Below, piece after piece: positions 39,526 through 49,292 of a DNA stretch of 64,000 nucleotides. The DNA comes from Actinopolyspora biskrensis (GTDB taxonomy: Bacteria > Actinomycetota > Actinomycetes > Mycobacteriales > Pseudonocardiaceae), in assembly GCF_013408175.1 (NCBI RefSeq), contig NZ_JACBYW010000002.1:124001-188000 (forward strand), given 5' to 3'. The notes under the pieces are model-generated. The model had not been told where the DNA came from, did not search any database, and saw nothing but the letters and a program-made list of their open reading frames with translations. A program made the position numbers and the translations under genes. Within the stretch, counting starts at the first letter, position 1. Each line of letters begins with the position of its first letter.

Positions 39526-40971
39526 GTGGCGGCCGAGAACATCAGCGGTTCTCGTGGGCATGGCGGCGGTTCTCGTGAACGCGGCAGGCAGGGGCTCGGT
39601 GACGGTCTGCGCGGAGTGAGTTCGGCACTGACCGCCTGGTTGACCAGGCCGCTCGCCTCGTTTCACCTGTTGCTCGCGGTGTTCGGTCTGTTGACGGCGT
39701 TCGGCCTGGTGATGGTGCTTTCCGCGTCCAGCGTGGAGTCGTTCAACGAGGAGGGGTCCTCCTACAGCATCTTCCTGAGCCACCTGGTGCACTGTCTGGT
39801 CGGTGCGGTGGGATGCTACGTCGCCATGCGCATGCCCGTGTGGGCGCTGCGTCGTTTCAGCCATGTGCTGCTGTTGATCTGTCTCCTGCTGCTCGTGCTC
39901 GTCCTCACCGGTTTGGGGGCGTCCGACAACGGGGCGCAGAGTTGGTTCGTGCTCGGGCCGATCTCGTTCCAGCCGGTGGAACCCGCCAAGATCGCCCTCG
40001 CGCTGTGGGGGGCGCACGTGCTGGTGACCAAACGCGCTCTGCTCGGGCAGTACCGGCACCTGCTCGTTCCGGTGGTCCCCGCGGCCCTGCTGATATTCGC
40101 CCTCGTGATGATGCAGCCGGACCTCGGTTCCACGGTGCTGCTGGGGGTGGTGCTGCTCGCGCTCCTGTGGTTCGCGGGGGCTCCGCTGCGGCTGTTCAGC
40201 GCGGTCCTGCTGGGAGGCGTCACCGCCGCCACGGTGCTGATCACCGTTGGGGGGTACCAGATGGGCCGGGTCACTTCGTTCCTGAACCCGGGGGCCGACC
40301 CCCAGGGAGCCGGTTTCCAGTCGAACCAGGCGTTGCTGGCTCTCGCGGACGGCGGACTGTTCGGCGAGGGGCTCGGACGTGGTTGGTCCAAGTGGCAGTA
40401 CCTGCCGGAGGCCGACAACGACTTCATTTTCGCGGTGCTCGGGGAGGAACTCGGGTTCGTCGGTTGTGCCGTGGTGCTGGTCCTGTTCGGCACCGTCGCC
40501 TACGTGGGGATGCGGATCGCCAGCCGCAACACCGATCCGTGGATCAGGCTGGTCGCGGCGACCCTGACCACGTGGTTGGTGGCCCAGGCGGCCATCAACA
40601 TCGGCTACGTGGTCGGGCTGCTCCCCGTCACGGGGCTTCCGCTGCCGTTGATCTCCTCGGGAGGCAGCTCCGTGGTCACGACGATGATCGTTTTCGGGCT
40701 GCTGGCCAACTGCGCCAGACACGAGCCCGAGGCCATCGCCGCGTTGCGGTCCCTGGGGCCGGGCAGGGTCGGAAAACTGCTGCGCCTTCCAACCCCGACT
40801 CCGTATCGGCCCCCGGCGCCGCGACGTTCGACCAACAACACGGCCGCCAAACAACGCGGCCCCCAGCCCGCCAAGCCTTCCGGGAAGTCGGGGGCCGGTG
40901 GTGGTTCGCGAGCGGGGAAGCAACGACAGAGCGCAGCACGGGGTCCGAGAAGGGCCCGCTCGGCACGATGA
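39526..40971 (+). CDS. ftsW: septal peptidoglycan glycosyltransferase FtsW (SEDS)
   Basis: FtsW is the SEDS polymerase that makes septal glycan strands from lipid II with FtsI. The 481-residue protein has a Gly/Arg-rich cytoplasmic tail, ten helices between about residues 45 and 400, and SEDS signatures GAQSWFVLGPISFQPVEPAKIAL and PVTGLPLPLISSGGSS. A basic Lys/Arg/Pro-rich tail of about 70 residues follows, as in mycobacterial FtsW where it binds FtsZ and FtsI. GTG start 6 bp after murD. An Asp-rich loop before helix 8 (YLPEADNDFIF) fits the active site. Confidence 0.95.
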   Translation: MAAENISGSRGHGGGSRERGRQGLGDGLRGVSSALTAWLTRPLASFHLLLAVFGLLTAFGLVMVLSASSVESFNEEGSSYSIFLSHLVHCLVGAVGCYVAMRMPVWALRRFSHVLLLICLLLLVLVLTGLGASDNGAQSWFVLGPISFQPVEPAKIALALWGAHVLVTKRALLGQYRHLLVPVVPAALLIFALVMMQPDLGSTVLLGVVLLALLWFAGAPLRLFSAVLLGGVTAATVLITVGGYQMGRVTSFLNPGADPQGAGFQSNQALLALADGGLFGEGLGRGWSKWQYLPEADNDFIFAVLGEELGFVGCAVVLVLFGTVAYVGMRIASRNTDPWIRLVAATLTTWLVAQAAINIGYVVGLLPVTGLPLPLISSGGSSVVTTMIVFGLLANCARHEPEAIAALRSLGPGRVGKLLRLPTPTPYRPPAPRRSTNNTAAKQRGPQPAKPSGKSGAGGGSRAGKQRQSAARGPRRARSAR

Positions 40972-41077
40972 GCGGAACGGCTGTGCACGGTTCCGTTCGC
41001 CCTGCCGGGGACATACGTGAGAGCGGCGGCGGAAGCACACGACGCCGCACGAACCCCGAGTTACGAGGAGGACTTCG

Positions 41078-42220
41078 TTGAGCACACAGCAACCGGGCTC
41101 CCCGGCCGGTCGAGAGGACTCGTCCGCTCCGGAGCGGAAGGGGCCGACCGTGGTAGTCGCGGGCGGGGGTACGGCCGGACACATAGAACCGGCGATGGCC
41201 CTGGCCGACGCGGTGCGCAGGCTTCGGCCGGACGCTCGTGTGGTGGCGCTCGGCACGGAGCGCGGGCTGGAGACCGACATCGTGCCGAGGAGGGGGTACC
41301 CGCTCGAACTCGTCCCCCCGGTGCCGATGCCCCGGAAGGCCAGCCCGGAACTGCTGCGGATGCCGCTGAAGGTCCGTGATTCGGTCCGCCGGACCCGTGA
41401 GGTCCTGGACCGGGTGGGGGCAGATGTGGTCGTCGGTTTCGGTGGCTACGTCTCCCTGTCCGCGTACCTCGGCGCCAGGGGGAGGGTCCCGATCGTCGTG
41501 CACGAGGCCAACGCGCGGGCCGGGCTGTCCAACAAGGTCGGAGCACGTCTGGCGGAGCGCGTGCTGGCCGCCGTGCCGGACAGCGGCTTACCCGGGGCGA
41601 GCACCATAGGGATCCCGCTGCGGGAGTCGATCACCACGCTGGACCGTGCCGCGCTGCGGGAACAGGCGCGGGCCCACTACGGTCTGGACCCCCGTGCCCC
41701 CACGGTGCTCGTTTTCGGCGGTTCGCAGGGTGCGCAGACGTTGAACACCGCTTTCTCCGGGGCGGCCGACGCGCTCGGACGGGCCGGGGTAGGGGTGCTG
41801 CACGCGCACGGCCCGAAGAACACCGTCGCGGTGCAGGAAGTGGCGGGGGCACCTCCCTACGTGCCCGTGCCCTACCTCGAGCGGATGGACCTGGCCTACG
41901 CCGCGGCCGATCTAGTTGTCTGCCGTTCCGGTGCCATGACGGTGGCCGAGGTCTCCGCTGTGGGGCTGCCCGCGGTGTTCGTGCCGTTGCCCCACGGGAA
42001 CGGGGAACAGGCGTTGAACGCCCAGCCCGTCGTCAGCGCGGGCGGAGCGCGGATGATCACCGACGAGGAACTGACGCCGCAGCGCGTCATCGACGAGGTG
42101 CTACCTTTGGCCTGCGACCCCGACATGCTGGCGCGGATGAACCGCGCGACGCTGGAGACCGGCCACCGAGAAGCCGATCGGGTGCTGGCCAAAACCGTAC
42201 TGGAGGTGGCCGCGCAGTGA
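41078..42220 (+). CDS. murG: UDP-GlcNAc:lipid I GlcNAc-transferase MurG
   Basis: MurG converts lipid I to lipid II on the inner membrane face. The 380-residue GT28 protein has the N-terminal glycine loop [14 protein letters not shown] (near residue 29), [33 protein letters not shown] and [23 protein letters not shown]. The TTG start ([10 protein letters not shown] follows) is supported by GAGGAGG just upstream. The stop overlaps the murC GTG. A 106-bp spacer separates it from ftsW. Confidence 0.96.
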   Translation: MSTQQPGSPAGREDSSAPERKGPTVVVAGGGTAGHIEPAMALADAVRRLRPDARVVALGTERGLETDIVPRRGYPLELVPPVPMPRKASPELLRMPLKVRDSVRRTREVLDRVGADVVVGFGGYVSLSAYLGARGRVPIVVHEANARAGLSNKVGARLAERVLAAVPDSGLPGASTIGIPLRESITTLDRAALREQARAHYGLDPRAPTVLVFGGSQGAQTLNTAFSGAADALGRAGVGVLHAHGPKNTVAVQEVAGAPPYVPVPYLERMDLAYAAADLVVCRSGAMTVAEVSAVGLPAVFVPLPHGNGEQALNAQPVVSAGGARMITDEELTPQRVIDEVLPLACDPDMLARMNRATLETGHREADRVLAKTVLEVAAQ

Positions 42221-43731
42221 ACGGTGACGCAGCCGGCGGACGGGCCGGACGGAGTTCCGCGGAGGAGGCGCTCGCGCCGACGACGGACGAGTTGCTGTCC
42301 CACCTGCACCTGGTCGGAATCGGGGGGGCGGGGATGAGCGGAATCGCTCGCATCCTGCTGGCCCGGGGAGAACGGGTTTCCGGCTCGGACGCCCGCGACT
42401 CCCGCACCGTGCTCGCGCTGCGGACCCAGGGGGCCAGGGTCGGGGTCGGCCATCACGAGGACAACCTGGACCAGTACGCCACCCCACCGAGCGCCGTGGT
42501 CGTCTCCACCGCGATCGATGCGGAGAATCCGGAGTTGGTGGGGGCACGCGAGCGTGGCATCCCCGTGCTGGGGCGCGCCGAGGCGCTGGCCGCGCTGATG
42601 CGTGATCACCGGGTCGCCTGCGTGACCGGCACCCACGGCAAGACCTCCACGACCTCGATGCTCACGGTCGCCCTGCAGCACTGCAGGCTCGATCCGTCCT
42701 TCGCGATCGGTGGTGATCTCAACGACTCGGGGGCGAACGCCCACCACGGCGACGGAGGCGTGTTCGTGGCCGAAGCCGACGAGAGCGACGGGTCCTTTCT
42801 CGCGTTCTCGCCCGAGGTCGCCGTGGTTACCAATGTGGAGCCCGACCACCTCGACCACCACGGCACCATCGAGGCCTACACCGAGGTGTTCGAGAGGTTC
42901 GTCGAGCGCGTCGAGCCGGGTGGGGTGCTGATCGCAGGGGTGGACGATCCCGGAGCGGCGGCTCTCGCCGACCGGGCCGAAAGCGCCGGTTTCCGCGTCC
43001 GTCGTTACGGCTCAGCGGTCGTGGGCGACGACGACGCACGACTCGTCGGATATCACCCCCGCCACGGCAGGAGCCTGGTCGAGTTGCGGCTCGGTGAAGG
43101 TGGGGTCACCCGGTCCGTGGAGTTGTTCGTCTCCGTGCCGGGGGAGCACATGGCCGGCAACGCGGTGGCGGCGTTGCTCGCGGGGCTCGAGTTGGGGGCG
43201 CCGCTGGACGGGCTGCTGGAGGGGCTGGCCGCGTTCGGCGGGGTGCGTCGTCGTTTCGAGTTCAAGGGCAGGGCCGACGGGGTGCGTGTCTACGACGACT
43301 ACGCCCACCACCCCACGGAGGTGCGCGTGCAGCTGCGCGCCGCCCGTACCGAGGTGGACTCCGGCAGGCTCGTCGTGGTTTTCCAGCCGCACCTGTTCTC
43401 CAGGACCGCTGCTTTCGCGGAGGAGTTCGCCGAGGCGCTGGCCCTGGCCGACGAGGTGGTGGTGCTCGATGTCTACGGGGCGAGGGAACAACCGCAGCCC
43501 GGCGTTTCCGGGGAGTTGATCTCCGAGGCCGTGCCCCTGCCCCGGGAGCGGGTGCACTACGAGCCGTCGATCGCCGAGGTGCCCCTCCGGATCGCCGAGT
43601 TGGTTCGCCCCGGCGACGTCGTGCTGACCATGGGCGCGGGCGACGTCACCATGCTCGGCCCGGAGATCCTGACCGAAGTGGGCAACCGGAGCACGACGCG
43701 ATCGGAACCGAGTGACACGGAGCCGTCATGA
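42217..43731 (+). CDS. murC: UDP-MurNAc-L-alanine ligase
   Basis: Attaches L-Ala to UDP-MurNAc, the first peptide step. The 504-residue ligase has an N-terminal Rossmann domain ([19 protein letters not shown], near residue 27), ATP loop [21 protein letters not shown], and [15 protein letters not shown] in the C-terminal domain. GTG overlaps the murG stop (GTGA), and its own stop overlaps ftsQ (ATGA). The N-terminus has 25 extra Gly/Ala/Arg-rich residues. A C-terminal Thr/Ser/Glu tail extends slightly past the usual end. Confidence 0.96.
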   Translation: MNGDAAGGRAGRSSAEEALAPTTDELLSHLHLVGIGGAGMSGIARILLARGERVSGSDARDSRTVLALRTQGARVGVGHHEDNLDQYATPPSAVVVSTAIDAENPELVGARERGIPVLGRAEALAALMRDHRVACVTGTHGKTSTTSMLTVALQHCRLDPSFAIGGDLNDSGANAHHGDGGVFVAEADESDGSFLAFSPEVAVVTNVEPDHLDHHGTIEAYTEVFERFVERVEPGGVLIAGVDDPGAAALADRAESAGFRVRRYGSAVVGDDDARLVGYHPRHGRSLVELRLGEGGVTRSVELFVSVPGEHMAGNAVAALLAGLELGAPLDGLLEGLAAFGGVRRRFEFKGRADGVRVYDDYAHHPTEVRVQLRAARTEVDSGRLVVVFQPHLFSRTAAFAEEFAEALALADEVVVLDVYGAREQPQPGVSGELISEAVPLPRERVHYEPSIAEVPLRIAELVRPGDVVLTMGAGDVTMLGPEILTEVGNRSTTRSEPSDTEPS

Positions 43732-44474
43732 GGGAGCCGGGGCGGGGACGTTCCCCCGGGGGACGTACGAGCTCGCGGACACGGGGACGCCGTGACGGGA
43801 ACGAGGCCTCGGGCGGGTTCCGGGTCGGCCGTTGGGTCGTTCTCGTCGCGCTCGCTCTGATCACCACGGGTACCGTGCTCGTCTTCTTCACCCCGGTTCT
43901 CGGAGTGCGTTCGGTGCGGGTGAGCGGTACCGAGGTGCTCGATTCGGCCCGGGTGCGCCAGGTGGCCTCCATCGACGAGGGCACTCCGATAGTGCGAGTG
44001 GACCGCGCGGCCGTCCGCGAGCGGGTGACGGGGATCTCCCGAGTGGAATCCGCCAGTGTGCGGTTGGTTTGGCCCTCGACCGTGCGGGTCCGTGTCGCGG
44101 AGCGTGAACCGGTCCTGTTCGAACGGCTATCCGAGGGAGTCCGACTGGTCGACGACAACGGGGTCGGTTTCGCGGAGGCGCCCGAACGGCCCCGGGAGAT
44201 GCCCGAACTCCGCCTTCCGGAGGACAGTGGCGAGCAACGGACCGAAGACGCGGTCACGGCGTTCACCTCGCTGGACGAGGAGGTCCGGCAGCAGGTCCGG
44301 GTGGTGGAGCTGGACGGCTCCGGCCGGGTGCGGTTGTTGTTGACGAGGGGGCGCACCGTCGAGTGGGGCAGCGCGCGCGAGTCGGAGCTCAAGGCCGCCG
44401 TGCTTCCCGCGCTGCTCACCCGGGAGGGCAGGATTTACGACGTCACGGCTCCGGAGCTGCCCACCGTGTCCTGA
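43728..44474 (+). CDS. ftsQ: cell division protein FtsQ
   Basis: FtsQ is a single-pass divisome scaffold that binds FtsB/FtsL. The 248-residue protein has a basic cytoplasmic tail, one membrane helix near residues 36-56 ([18 protein letters not shown]), a POTRA domain starting [21 protein letters not shown], then the FtsQ beta domain with VDDNGVGF and [17 protein letters not shown] overlaps the murC stop. It is the last gene of the first dcw block: a hairpin and a convergent gene follow instead of ftsZ. Confidence 0.93.
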   Translation: MREPGRGRSPGGRTSSRTRGRRDGNEASGGFRVGRWVVLVALALITTGTVLVFFTPVLGVRSVRVSGTEVLDSARVRQVASIDEGTPIVRVDRAAVRERVTGISRVESASVRLVWPSTVRVRVAEREPVLFERLSEGVRLVDDNGVGFAEAPERPREMPELRLPEDSGEQRTEDAVTAFTSLDEEVRQQVRVVELDGSGRVRLLLTRGRTVEWGSARESELKAAVLPALLTREGRIYDVTAPELPTVS

Positions 44475-44505
44475 GTGGCTCACCTCGGAGAGCGCACGGG
44501 TGTTC

Positions 44506-44536
44506 CCGGGGGGGAGTCGGCAGCGCCTCCCCCCGG
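44506..44536. terminator. hairpin between ftsQ and the spermidine-synthase-like gene
   Basis: CCGGGGGG (44506-44513) pairs with CCCCCCGG (44529-44536) between two convergent genes. Confidence 0.6.
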
Positions 44537-44546
44537 TGGGAAGCCG

Positions 44547-45236
44547 TCAGTTCGCGCCGGTGTAGAGGTGGTACTCGGTTTCCAGCGAGCCCAGCGTCAC
44601 CGGAACAGCACGTTGTTCCACGGCGCCGAAAACCTCGCGGACGGACTCGGCCAGCTCGGGAGCCGGGGCGGACGACCAGACGGCCAGCAGCCCTCCGGGG
44701 CCCAGCTTGTCACGGCACTGCCGCAAGAAGCTCGTTCCGTACACGGAGGCGTTCTCGGAACGCACCAGGTACCCGGGGCCGTTGTCCACATCGAGCAGGA
44801 CTATGTCCAGGGTGGAGTCCCGCTGTTCGGACACCGATTCGGTGATCTCCGCGGTGTGCAAAGTCACACGTTCGTCGAAGCGATCGGCGGCGACCTCGGG
44901 CACCAGGCCCTGCCGGAACCACTCCACGACCGCCGGTTCGACCTCGGACACGACAACCCCGTCGACATCGGAGTAGCCGAGCACCTCGTGCAGCGTGAAA
45001 CCGAGGCCGAGGCCGCCGATGAGTACCCTTGTGCCACCTTGCGGGGGCTTCCTGGAACCGAGGAACGCGTCGAGGGCGTCGCGGGCCAGCGCGCGTTCGC
45101 TGGCCGTGTGCGCGGTGTCCATGACGAACACACCGTTGACCCGCAGTTCGAGCGTTCCGTCCTCCCGGCGCGACAGCACCGTCTCGCCACGGGGGGAGTG
45201 CGCTGTCGCCACTCGTTCACCTGCCACGCTCGGCAC
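44547..45236 (-). CDS. spermidine synthase-like methyltransferase-fold protein
   Basis: A protein of about 229 residues with the spermidine synthase Rossmann fold: RVLIGGLGLGFTLHEVL as SAM/dcSAM loop, VSEVEPAVVEWFRQGLVPE, and DIVLLDVDNGPGYLV. The aminopropyltransferase gatekeeper sequences are not obvious, so true polyamine synthesis is uncertain. Start is uncertain: GTGs at 45239, 45236 and 45227 all follow AGGAAGG (45246-45240). The frame stays open further upstream through repeat-like sequence that is probably non-coding. It is convergent with ftsQ and splits ftsQ from ftsZ. Confidence 0.72.
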   Translation of the reverse strand: MPSVAGERVATAHSPRGETVLSRREDGTLELRVNGVFVMDTAHTASERALARDALDAFLGSRKPPQGGTRVLIGGLGLGFTLHEVLGYSDVDGVVVSEVEPAVVEWFRQGLVPEVAADRFDERVTLHTAEITESVSEQRDSTLDIVLLDVDNGPGYLVRSENASVYGTSFLRQCRDKLGPGGLLAVWSSAPAPELAESVREVFGAVEQRAVPVTLGSLETEYHLYTGAN

Positions 45237-45881
45237 CACCCTTCCTGTCGCGGCCCGGTGCGATTGTCCTCCGTGGCGGCCGGTGTCCCCGCGGGGTCCC
45301 CGGTGGACGGAGGGCAGCGGTTCCGAGCTCCCCGTTGAAGTTCTCCGCTCGTCCTCCTCGTGGGCGGTTGCTCGGCGGCGCCGCTGCTCGGACGGAAGCT
45401 CCGGCGCTGCCGGCCCCGAGAGCACCACGCCAGTCCGCGACACGACGGGAACGCGTCAACCAGCTGAGCGGAGCGTGTCCGGAAAGCGGAGAACGTCCCG
45501 CCGTGCCTCGTTCGTGGACCGACCACGATGGACGTAGCCCGTTCCGAACCCCTTCGCGGTACGGTGTGAACCGTGGTCGTGATACGGCGGAATGAATGCG
45601 TTCGAGGTGTCGTGGTGTGGGGCGCGGGCACTTCCTAGACGTTGGGACGGCGTTCGTGGCTGGATGGTGTCGGCGACACGCGGCAGCGGCCATCGGCGTG
45701 GCTGCTGGACTAGTCCCGGCCGCGATGCCTAACGTCCGATCATGTACGGGGTTGACAGTGAGCCAACCGCGTAGCCGTTGATCGGCGGCACGACCATGGG
45801 GCGCCAACCGGCGTCCGCGAACAGGACCGGCCAGGTCCACCACAGCGAGCGCTTCAGCCACGACCAGGAAGGCGGATGACG
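45237..45881. other. non-coding region upstream of ftsZ
   Basis: This 645-bp divergent region contains repeat copy 6 (45325-45420) and no convincing gene. A perfect TTGACA at 45752-45757 has no good -10 at normal distance (CCGTTG), so ftsZ promoters cannot be assigned with confidence. The stretch 45,540-45,620 is A/T-richer. Confidence 0.5.
45325..45420 (+). repeat. intergenic repeat copy 6 (partial)
   Basis: This copy shares GAAGTTCTCCGCTCGTCCTC with copy 4 and CGTGGGCGGTTGCTCGGCGG with copy 2, then diverges; the GTCGGGG hairpin is not recognisable. Confidence 0.45.
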
Positions 45882-47453
45882 ATGACGCCCCCGCACAACT
45901 ATCTCGCGGTGATTAAAGTCGTCGGCATCGGTGGCGGCGGTGTAAACGCCGTGAATCGGATGATCGAGGTCGGGCTCAAAGGCGTCGAGTTCATCGCGGT
46001 GAACACCGACGCACAGGCCCTCCTGATGTCGGATGCCGACGTCAAGCTCGATATCGGCCGTGAGCTGACGCGCGGACTGGGTGCCGGTGCGGCACCTGAT
46101 GTCGGCTATCAGGCGGCCGACGACCACAAGGACGAGATCGAGGAGGTCCTCAAGGGCGCCGACATGGTCTTCGTCACCGCCGGTGAGGGTGGTGGGACCG
46201 GGACCGGCGGCGCTCCGGTGATCGCCTCCGTCGCGCGCAAACTGGGTGCGCTGACCATCGGTGTGGTCACCCGTCCGTTCTCCTTCGAGGGCAAGCGCAG
46301 GGCGTCCCAGGCCGAACAGGGGATAAAGGACCTGCGTGACGAGTGCGACACGCTGATCGTCATCCCGAACGACCGGCTGCTGCAGCTCGGCGACATCGGC
46401 GTGAGCCTGATGGACGCCTTCCGGTCCGCCGACGAGGTGCTGCTTTCCGGTGTTCAGGGCATTACGGACCTGATCACCACCCCCGGTCTGATCAACCTGG
46501 ACTTCGCCGACGTGAAAAGCGTCATGTCGGACGCTGGCAGTGCCCTGATGGGGATCGGTTCGGCCAGAGGGGAAGGCAGAGCGGTGGAGGCCGCTCAGAA
46601 GGCGATCAACTCCCCGCTGCTCGAGGCTTCGATGGAGGGTGCCCACGGTGTTCTGCTGGCCATCGCGGGTGGTTCCGATCTCGGACTGTTCGAGATCAAC
46701 GAGTCCGCCTCGTTGGTGCAGGAGTCCGCGCACCCGGAGGCGAACATCATCTTCGGTACGGTCATCGACGACTCCCTCGGGGACGAGGTCAGAGTGACCG
46801 TGATCGCGGCGGGCTTCGACGCCGGAGCGCCCACCCACAAGAAGCTGGATCCGGACAAGGTCGGGTCCCGCGACGAGTCCGAGGACTCGGTCGTGGGGAA
46901 GGGGCAGGTGGTCGACGGCCAGGCGGAGCCGGTTCAGCAGCAGGAGGACGCTCCGCAGCAGGTCTCCGGTCAGCAGGTCTCCGGGCAGCCCCCCGGCGTC
47001 GGTGAGCAGGCGGGTCGCACCGAACCCGTCGGGGACGAGCGGCCCCGTCGTCCTTCGACGCAGGAGGAGTCCGCGCAGTACCCCGGGGAGTCCGAACGGA
47101 CGAGCGTGCTCGGCAACGCACGTGGTCCGACGCCCTCCGGAGGGGACAGCGGAGCCGCCGTTCCCGACGCCGAGCGTTCGGAGCAGCACTTCGGGACGAG
47201 TGAACAGCGTGCCGGGCAGCACGGGGCCGGCCCCATCGGCAACGACGGATCCACGATCTCCGGGGAACAGCCGGGCGGGGGTGCGCAGGGGCGGTCCACG
47301 GGCGGCTATCCGGCGAACCCCACCGCGAACCCCGCCGCGAACCCCGCTGCGAACTCCACCGGCTTCGGTGGTTCGCTGCTCGGGCGTTCGCGTAACCAGA
47401 ACGACGACGACAACGACGACGAGGTGGACATCCCCCCGTTCATGCGGCGGTGA
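45882..47453 (+). CDS. ftsZ: cell division GTPase FtsZ with extended linker
   Basis: FtsZ polymerises into the Z-ring. With the ATG at 45882 the 523-residue protein begins MTPPHNYLAVIKVVGIGGGG, exactly the usual actinobacterial start, and AGGAAGG lies 9 nt upstream. An ATG two codons earlier is too close to that site. The tubulin loop GGGTGTGG is at 103-110, and the T7 region and core end near residue 315. A linker of about 195 residues follows, rich in Gln, Gly, Ser, Pro and Glu, with short repeats (QQVSGQ, NPAANPAAN). The C-terminal peptide DIPPFMRR is intact. The mycobacterial and Streptomyces proteins are about 380-400 residues. Confidence 0.96.
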   Translation: MTPPHNYLAVIKVVGIGGGGVNAVNRMIEVGLKGVEFIAVNTDAQALLMSDADVKLDIGRELTRGLGAGAAPDVGYQAADDHKDEIEEVLKGADMVFVTAGEGGGTGTGGAPVIASVARKLGALTIGVVTRPFSFEGKRRASQAEQGIKDLRDECDTLIVIPNDRLLQLGDIGVSLMDAFRSADEVLLSGVQGITDLITTPGLINLDFADVKSVMSDAGSALMGIGSARGEGRAVEAAQKAINSPLLEASMEGAHGVLLAIAGGSDLGLFEINESASLVQESAHPEANIIFGTVIDDSLGDEVRVTVIAAGFDAGAPTHKKLDPDKVGSRDESEDSVVGKGQVVDGQAEPVQQQEDAPQQVSGQQVSGQPPGVGEQAGRTEPVGDERPRRPSTQEESAQYPGESERTSVLGNARGPTPSGGDSGAAVPDAERSEQHFGTSEQRAGQHGAGPIGNDGSTISGEQPGGGAQGRSTGGYPANPTANPAANPAANSTGFGGSLLGRSRNQNDDDNDDEVDIPPFMRR

Positions 47454-47509
47454 TCCGCTGACCGGTGCTTTCCTGCCGAGTCGTCGGTTGGCTCGGGGCT
47501 TTCCACCCC

Positions 47510-47671
47510 GAGCGGTCGGCACCGCCGCGGGGTCTTCCGTGGTCTCTCGCGAGGACGGTCCCGACGTTGTGTGGAACAGCTCCCCGATGTCGGGGCAACC
47601 GCTCGCGAGGCCGCGGGAGGTTTCGCCGAGTGAGCCTCCACGACAAGGGTGAGTGGAAAACCTCGATGAGG
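47510..47671 (-). repeat. intergenic repeat copy 5
   Basis: Read on the minus strand it has CATCGAGGTTTTCC, CTCGGCGAAACCTCCCGCGG, TTGCCCCGACATCGGGG, GTTCCACACAACGTCGGG and CCGTCCTCGCGAGAGACC. It is the fullest match to the family. It fills the 318-bp gap between ftsZ and pgeF, which otherwise holds no gene. Confidence 0.7.
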
Positions 47672-47771
47672 TGCCCTTCCGTCGAGTGGGTGCGGGACAA
47701 TGTCGGTGAGAGCGCCGTGGTCGTCGAACGGCGCCTCGCGTGGAGTTCCGAGCGCTCGGGGAGGGCTTTTC

Positions 47772-48491
47772 TTGCTGATACGTCGTGTCGTCACGACTCG
47801 TGAGGGCGGGTATTCTCGTCCGCCGTTCGATTCGTTCAACCTCGGGGGACGTGTCGGCGACGATCCCGACGCGCTGGCGGCGAACCAAGCCAAATTGGCC
47901 CGGGGAATCGGGATCGACGAGCATCGCTTCGTGTGGATGGAACAGGTCCACGGCAGAACCGCCACGGTGGTGGACGGCCCTCGTGACGAGCCTGTGGAGG
48001 TCACGGACGCACTGGTGACCGCGGTTCCCCGGCTTCCGCTGGTGGTGTTGACCGCGGACTGCGTCCCGGTGCTGCTCGGTGATCCGGTCAGTGGGGTGGT
48101 CGGGGCCGTGCACGCGGGACGCGTGGGGGCGCGTGTCGGAGTGCTCGTCTCCGCGCTGCGCGAGATGGTCGCCGCGGGCGCGCGGATCGATCGTGTCGAG
48201 GCGCTGCTCGGACCGGCGGCCTGCGGCGAGTGCTACGAGGTTCCCGCCGAGATGCGTGACGATGTCGAGCGGGTGCTGCCGGGCAGCTCGACCAAGACCC
48301 GCAGCGGCACCCCGGGGCTCGATCTGCGTGCGGGGTTGTGGGAGCAGCTGGCCGATGCCGGAGTGGGCAGGATCGGTCAGGATCCGCGCTGCACCATCGA
48401 ATCCTCCGAACTGTTCAGTCATCGGCGGGACGGAGAGCGCACGGGCAGGCTCGCGGCGGTCGTGTGGTCCGAATCGGAGGGACAGCAGTGA
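47772..48491 (+). CDS. pgeF: purine nucleoside phosphorylase/peptidoglycan editing factor (YfiH/PgeF, laccase domain)
   Basis: PgeF-family proteins remove misincorporated serine-containing muropeptides or act as multi-purpose purine nucleoside enzymes. The 239-residue protein shows VVTTREGGYS, FNLGGRVGDDP, MEQVHGRTA, LTADCVPVLL and CGECYEVP. The usual HAGWRG block reads HAGRVG. The TTG start is chosen because GGGGAGGG lies 6 nt upstream and the product then starts LLIRRVVTTR, like its orthologs; an earlier GTG at 47700 adds unrelated residues. Overlaps the next gene by GTGA. Position after ftsZ is conserved. Confidence 0.92.
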   Translation: MLIRRVVTTREGGYSRPPFDSFNLGGRVGDDPDALAANQAKLARGIGIDEHRFVWMEQVHGRTATVVDGPRDEPVEVTDALVTAVPRLPLVVLTADCVPVLLGDPVSGVVGAVHAGRVGARVGVLVSALREMVAAGARIDRVEALLGPAACGECYEVPAEMRDDVERVLPGSSTKTRSGTPGLDLRAGLWEQLADAGVGRIGQDPRCTIESSELFSHRRDGERTGRLAAVVWSESEGQQ

Positions 48492-49231
48492 GTGACGCGG
48501 TTGCCGAGCGGCGTCGTGCCGAACTCGCCGAGGCCTTGGAGGAGACGAGGGCACGGATCGCCCGGGCGTGCGCGTCCGCGGGGCGGTCCACCGACGAGGT
48601 GGAGCTGCTCGCGGTGACCAAGACTTTCCCCGCGAGCGATGCGGCGTTGCTCGCCGATCTCGGGGTGCTCGATCTCGCGGAGAACAAGGAGCAGGAGGCG
48701 CGGCCCAAGACCGAGGAGTTCGCCCGGTTGCGTCCCGACTCCGGGACTCGTTGGCACATGGTGGGTCAGCTGCAGCGGAACAAGGCCCGTTCGGTGGCCC
48801 GCTGGGCGGACGTCGTGGAGTCGGTGGACAGCAGGCGTCTTGCCGAGGCTCTGCAGCGTGCCGTCGGCAACGCCCTGGAGTCCGGGGAGCGTTCGCGCCC
48901 GCTGGACGTGTTGCTGCAGGTGAATCTGGAGCAGCGTGCCGATCGTGGTGGCTGCTCTCCCGAAGAACTACCCGAACTGGCGGAGATCGTCACTCGGATG
49001 TGTGAGATTCGACTCCGTGGTGTTATGGGCGTTGCTCCGTTGGGCGAAGATCCCAATGTGGCGTTCGCCACCCTTTCGGAGATTTCCGGGCGGCTCCGAC
49101 GGGACTTCCCCGAAGCTCGGGACTTGTCGGCGGGAATGAGCGGGGACCTGGAGAGTGCGATAGCCCACGGTTCGACCCGTGTGCGTGTCGGAACGGCACT
49201 GCTCGGCGGTCGCCGGTTAGTCTCGCCGTGA
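48488..49231 (+). CDS. YggS-family PLP-binding protein (PLPBP)
   Basis: A 247-residue alanine-racemase-fold protein that holds pyridoxal phosphate and keeps PLP homeostasis; no enzyme activity is known. The PLP lysine is K45 in AVTKTFP. Other family blocks are WHMVGQLQRNKAR and a MSGDLESAIAHGSTRVRVGTALLGGR C-terminus. The GTG overlaps the pgeF stop. The pgeF-yggS-sepF-yggT-wag31 order is the normal actinobacterial arrangement after ftsZ. Confidence 0.94.
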   Translation: MSDAVAERRRAELAEALEETRARIARACASAGRSTDEVELLAVTKTFPASDAALLADLGVLDLAENKEQEARPKTEEFARLRPDSGTRWHMVGQLQRNKARSVARWADVVESVDSRRLAEALQRAVGNALESGERSRPLDVLLQVNLEQRADRGGCSPEELPELAEIVTRMCEIRLRGVMGVAPLGEDPNVAFATLSEISGRLRRDFPEARDLSAGMSGDLESAIAHGSTRVRVGTALLGGRRLVSP

Positions 49232-49292
49232 GCCACCAAGCGGGTCGAAGGTCTGCCGTCGCTGTACCTTTCGCGGAGGAAGGGGCTTGCCG

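Noticed and set aside
45752-45780. Perfect TTGACA as ftsZ promoter
   Set aside because: No -10-like hexamer lies 16-18 bp downstream, so it is mentioned only as unassigned.
45729-48554. A 941-codon open frame on the minus strand over ftsZ and pgeF
   Set aside because: It covers two certain genes, a repeat copy and non-coding DNA; composition is typical of an antisense shadow.
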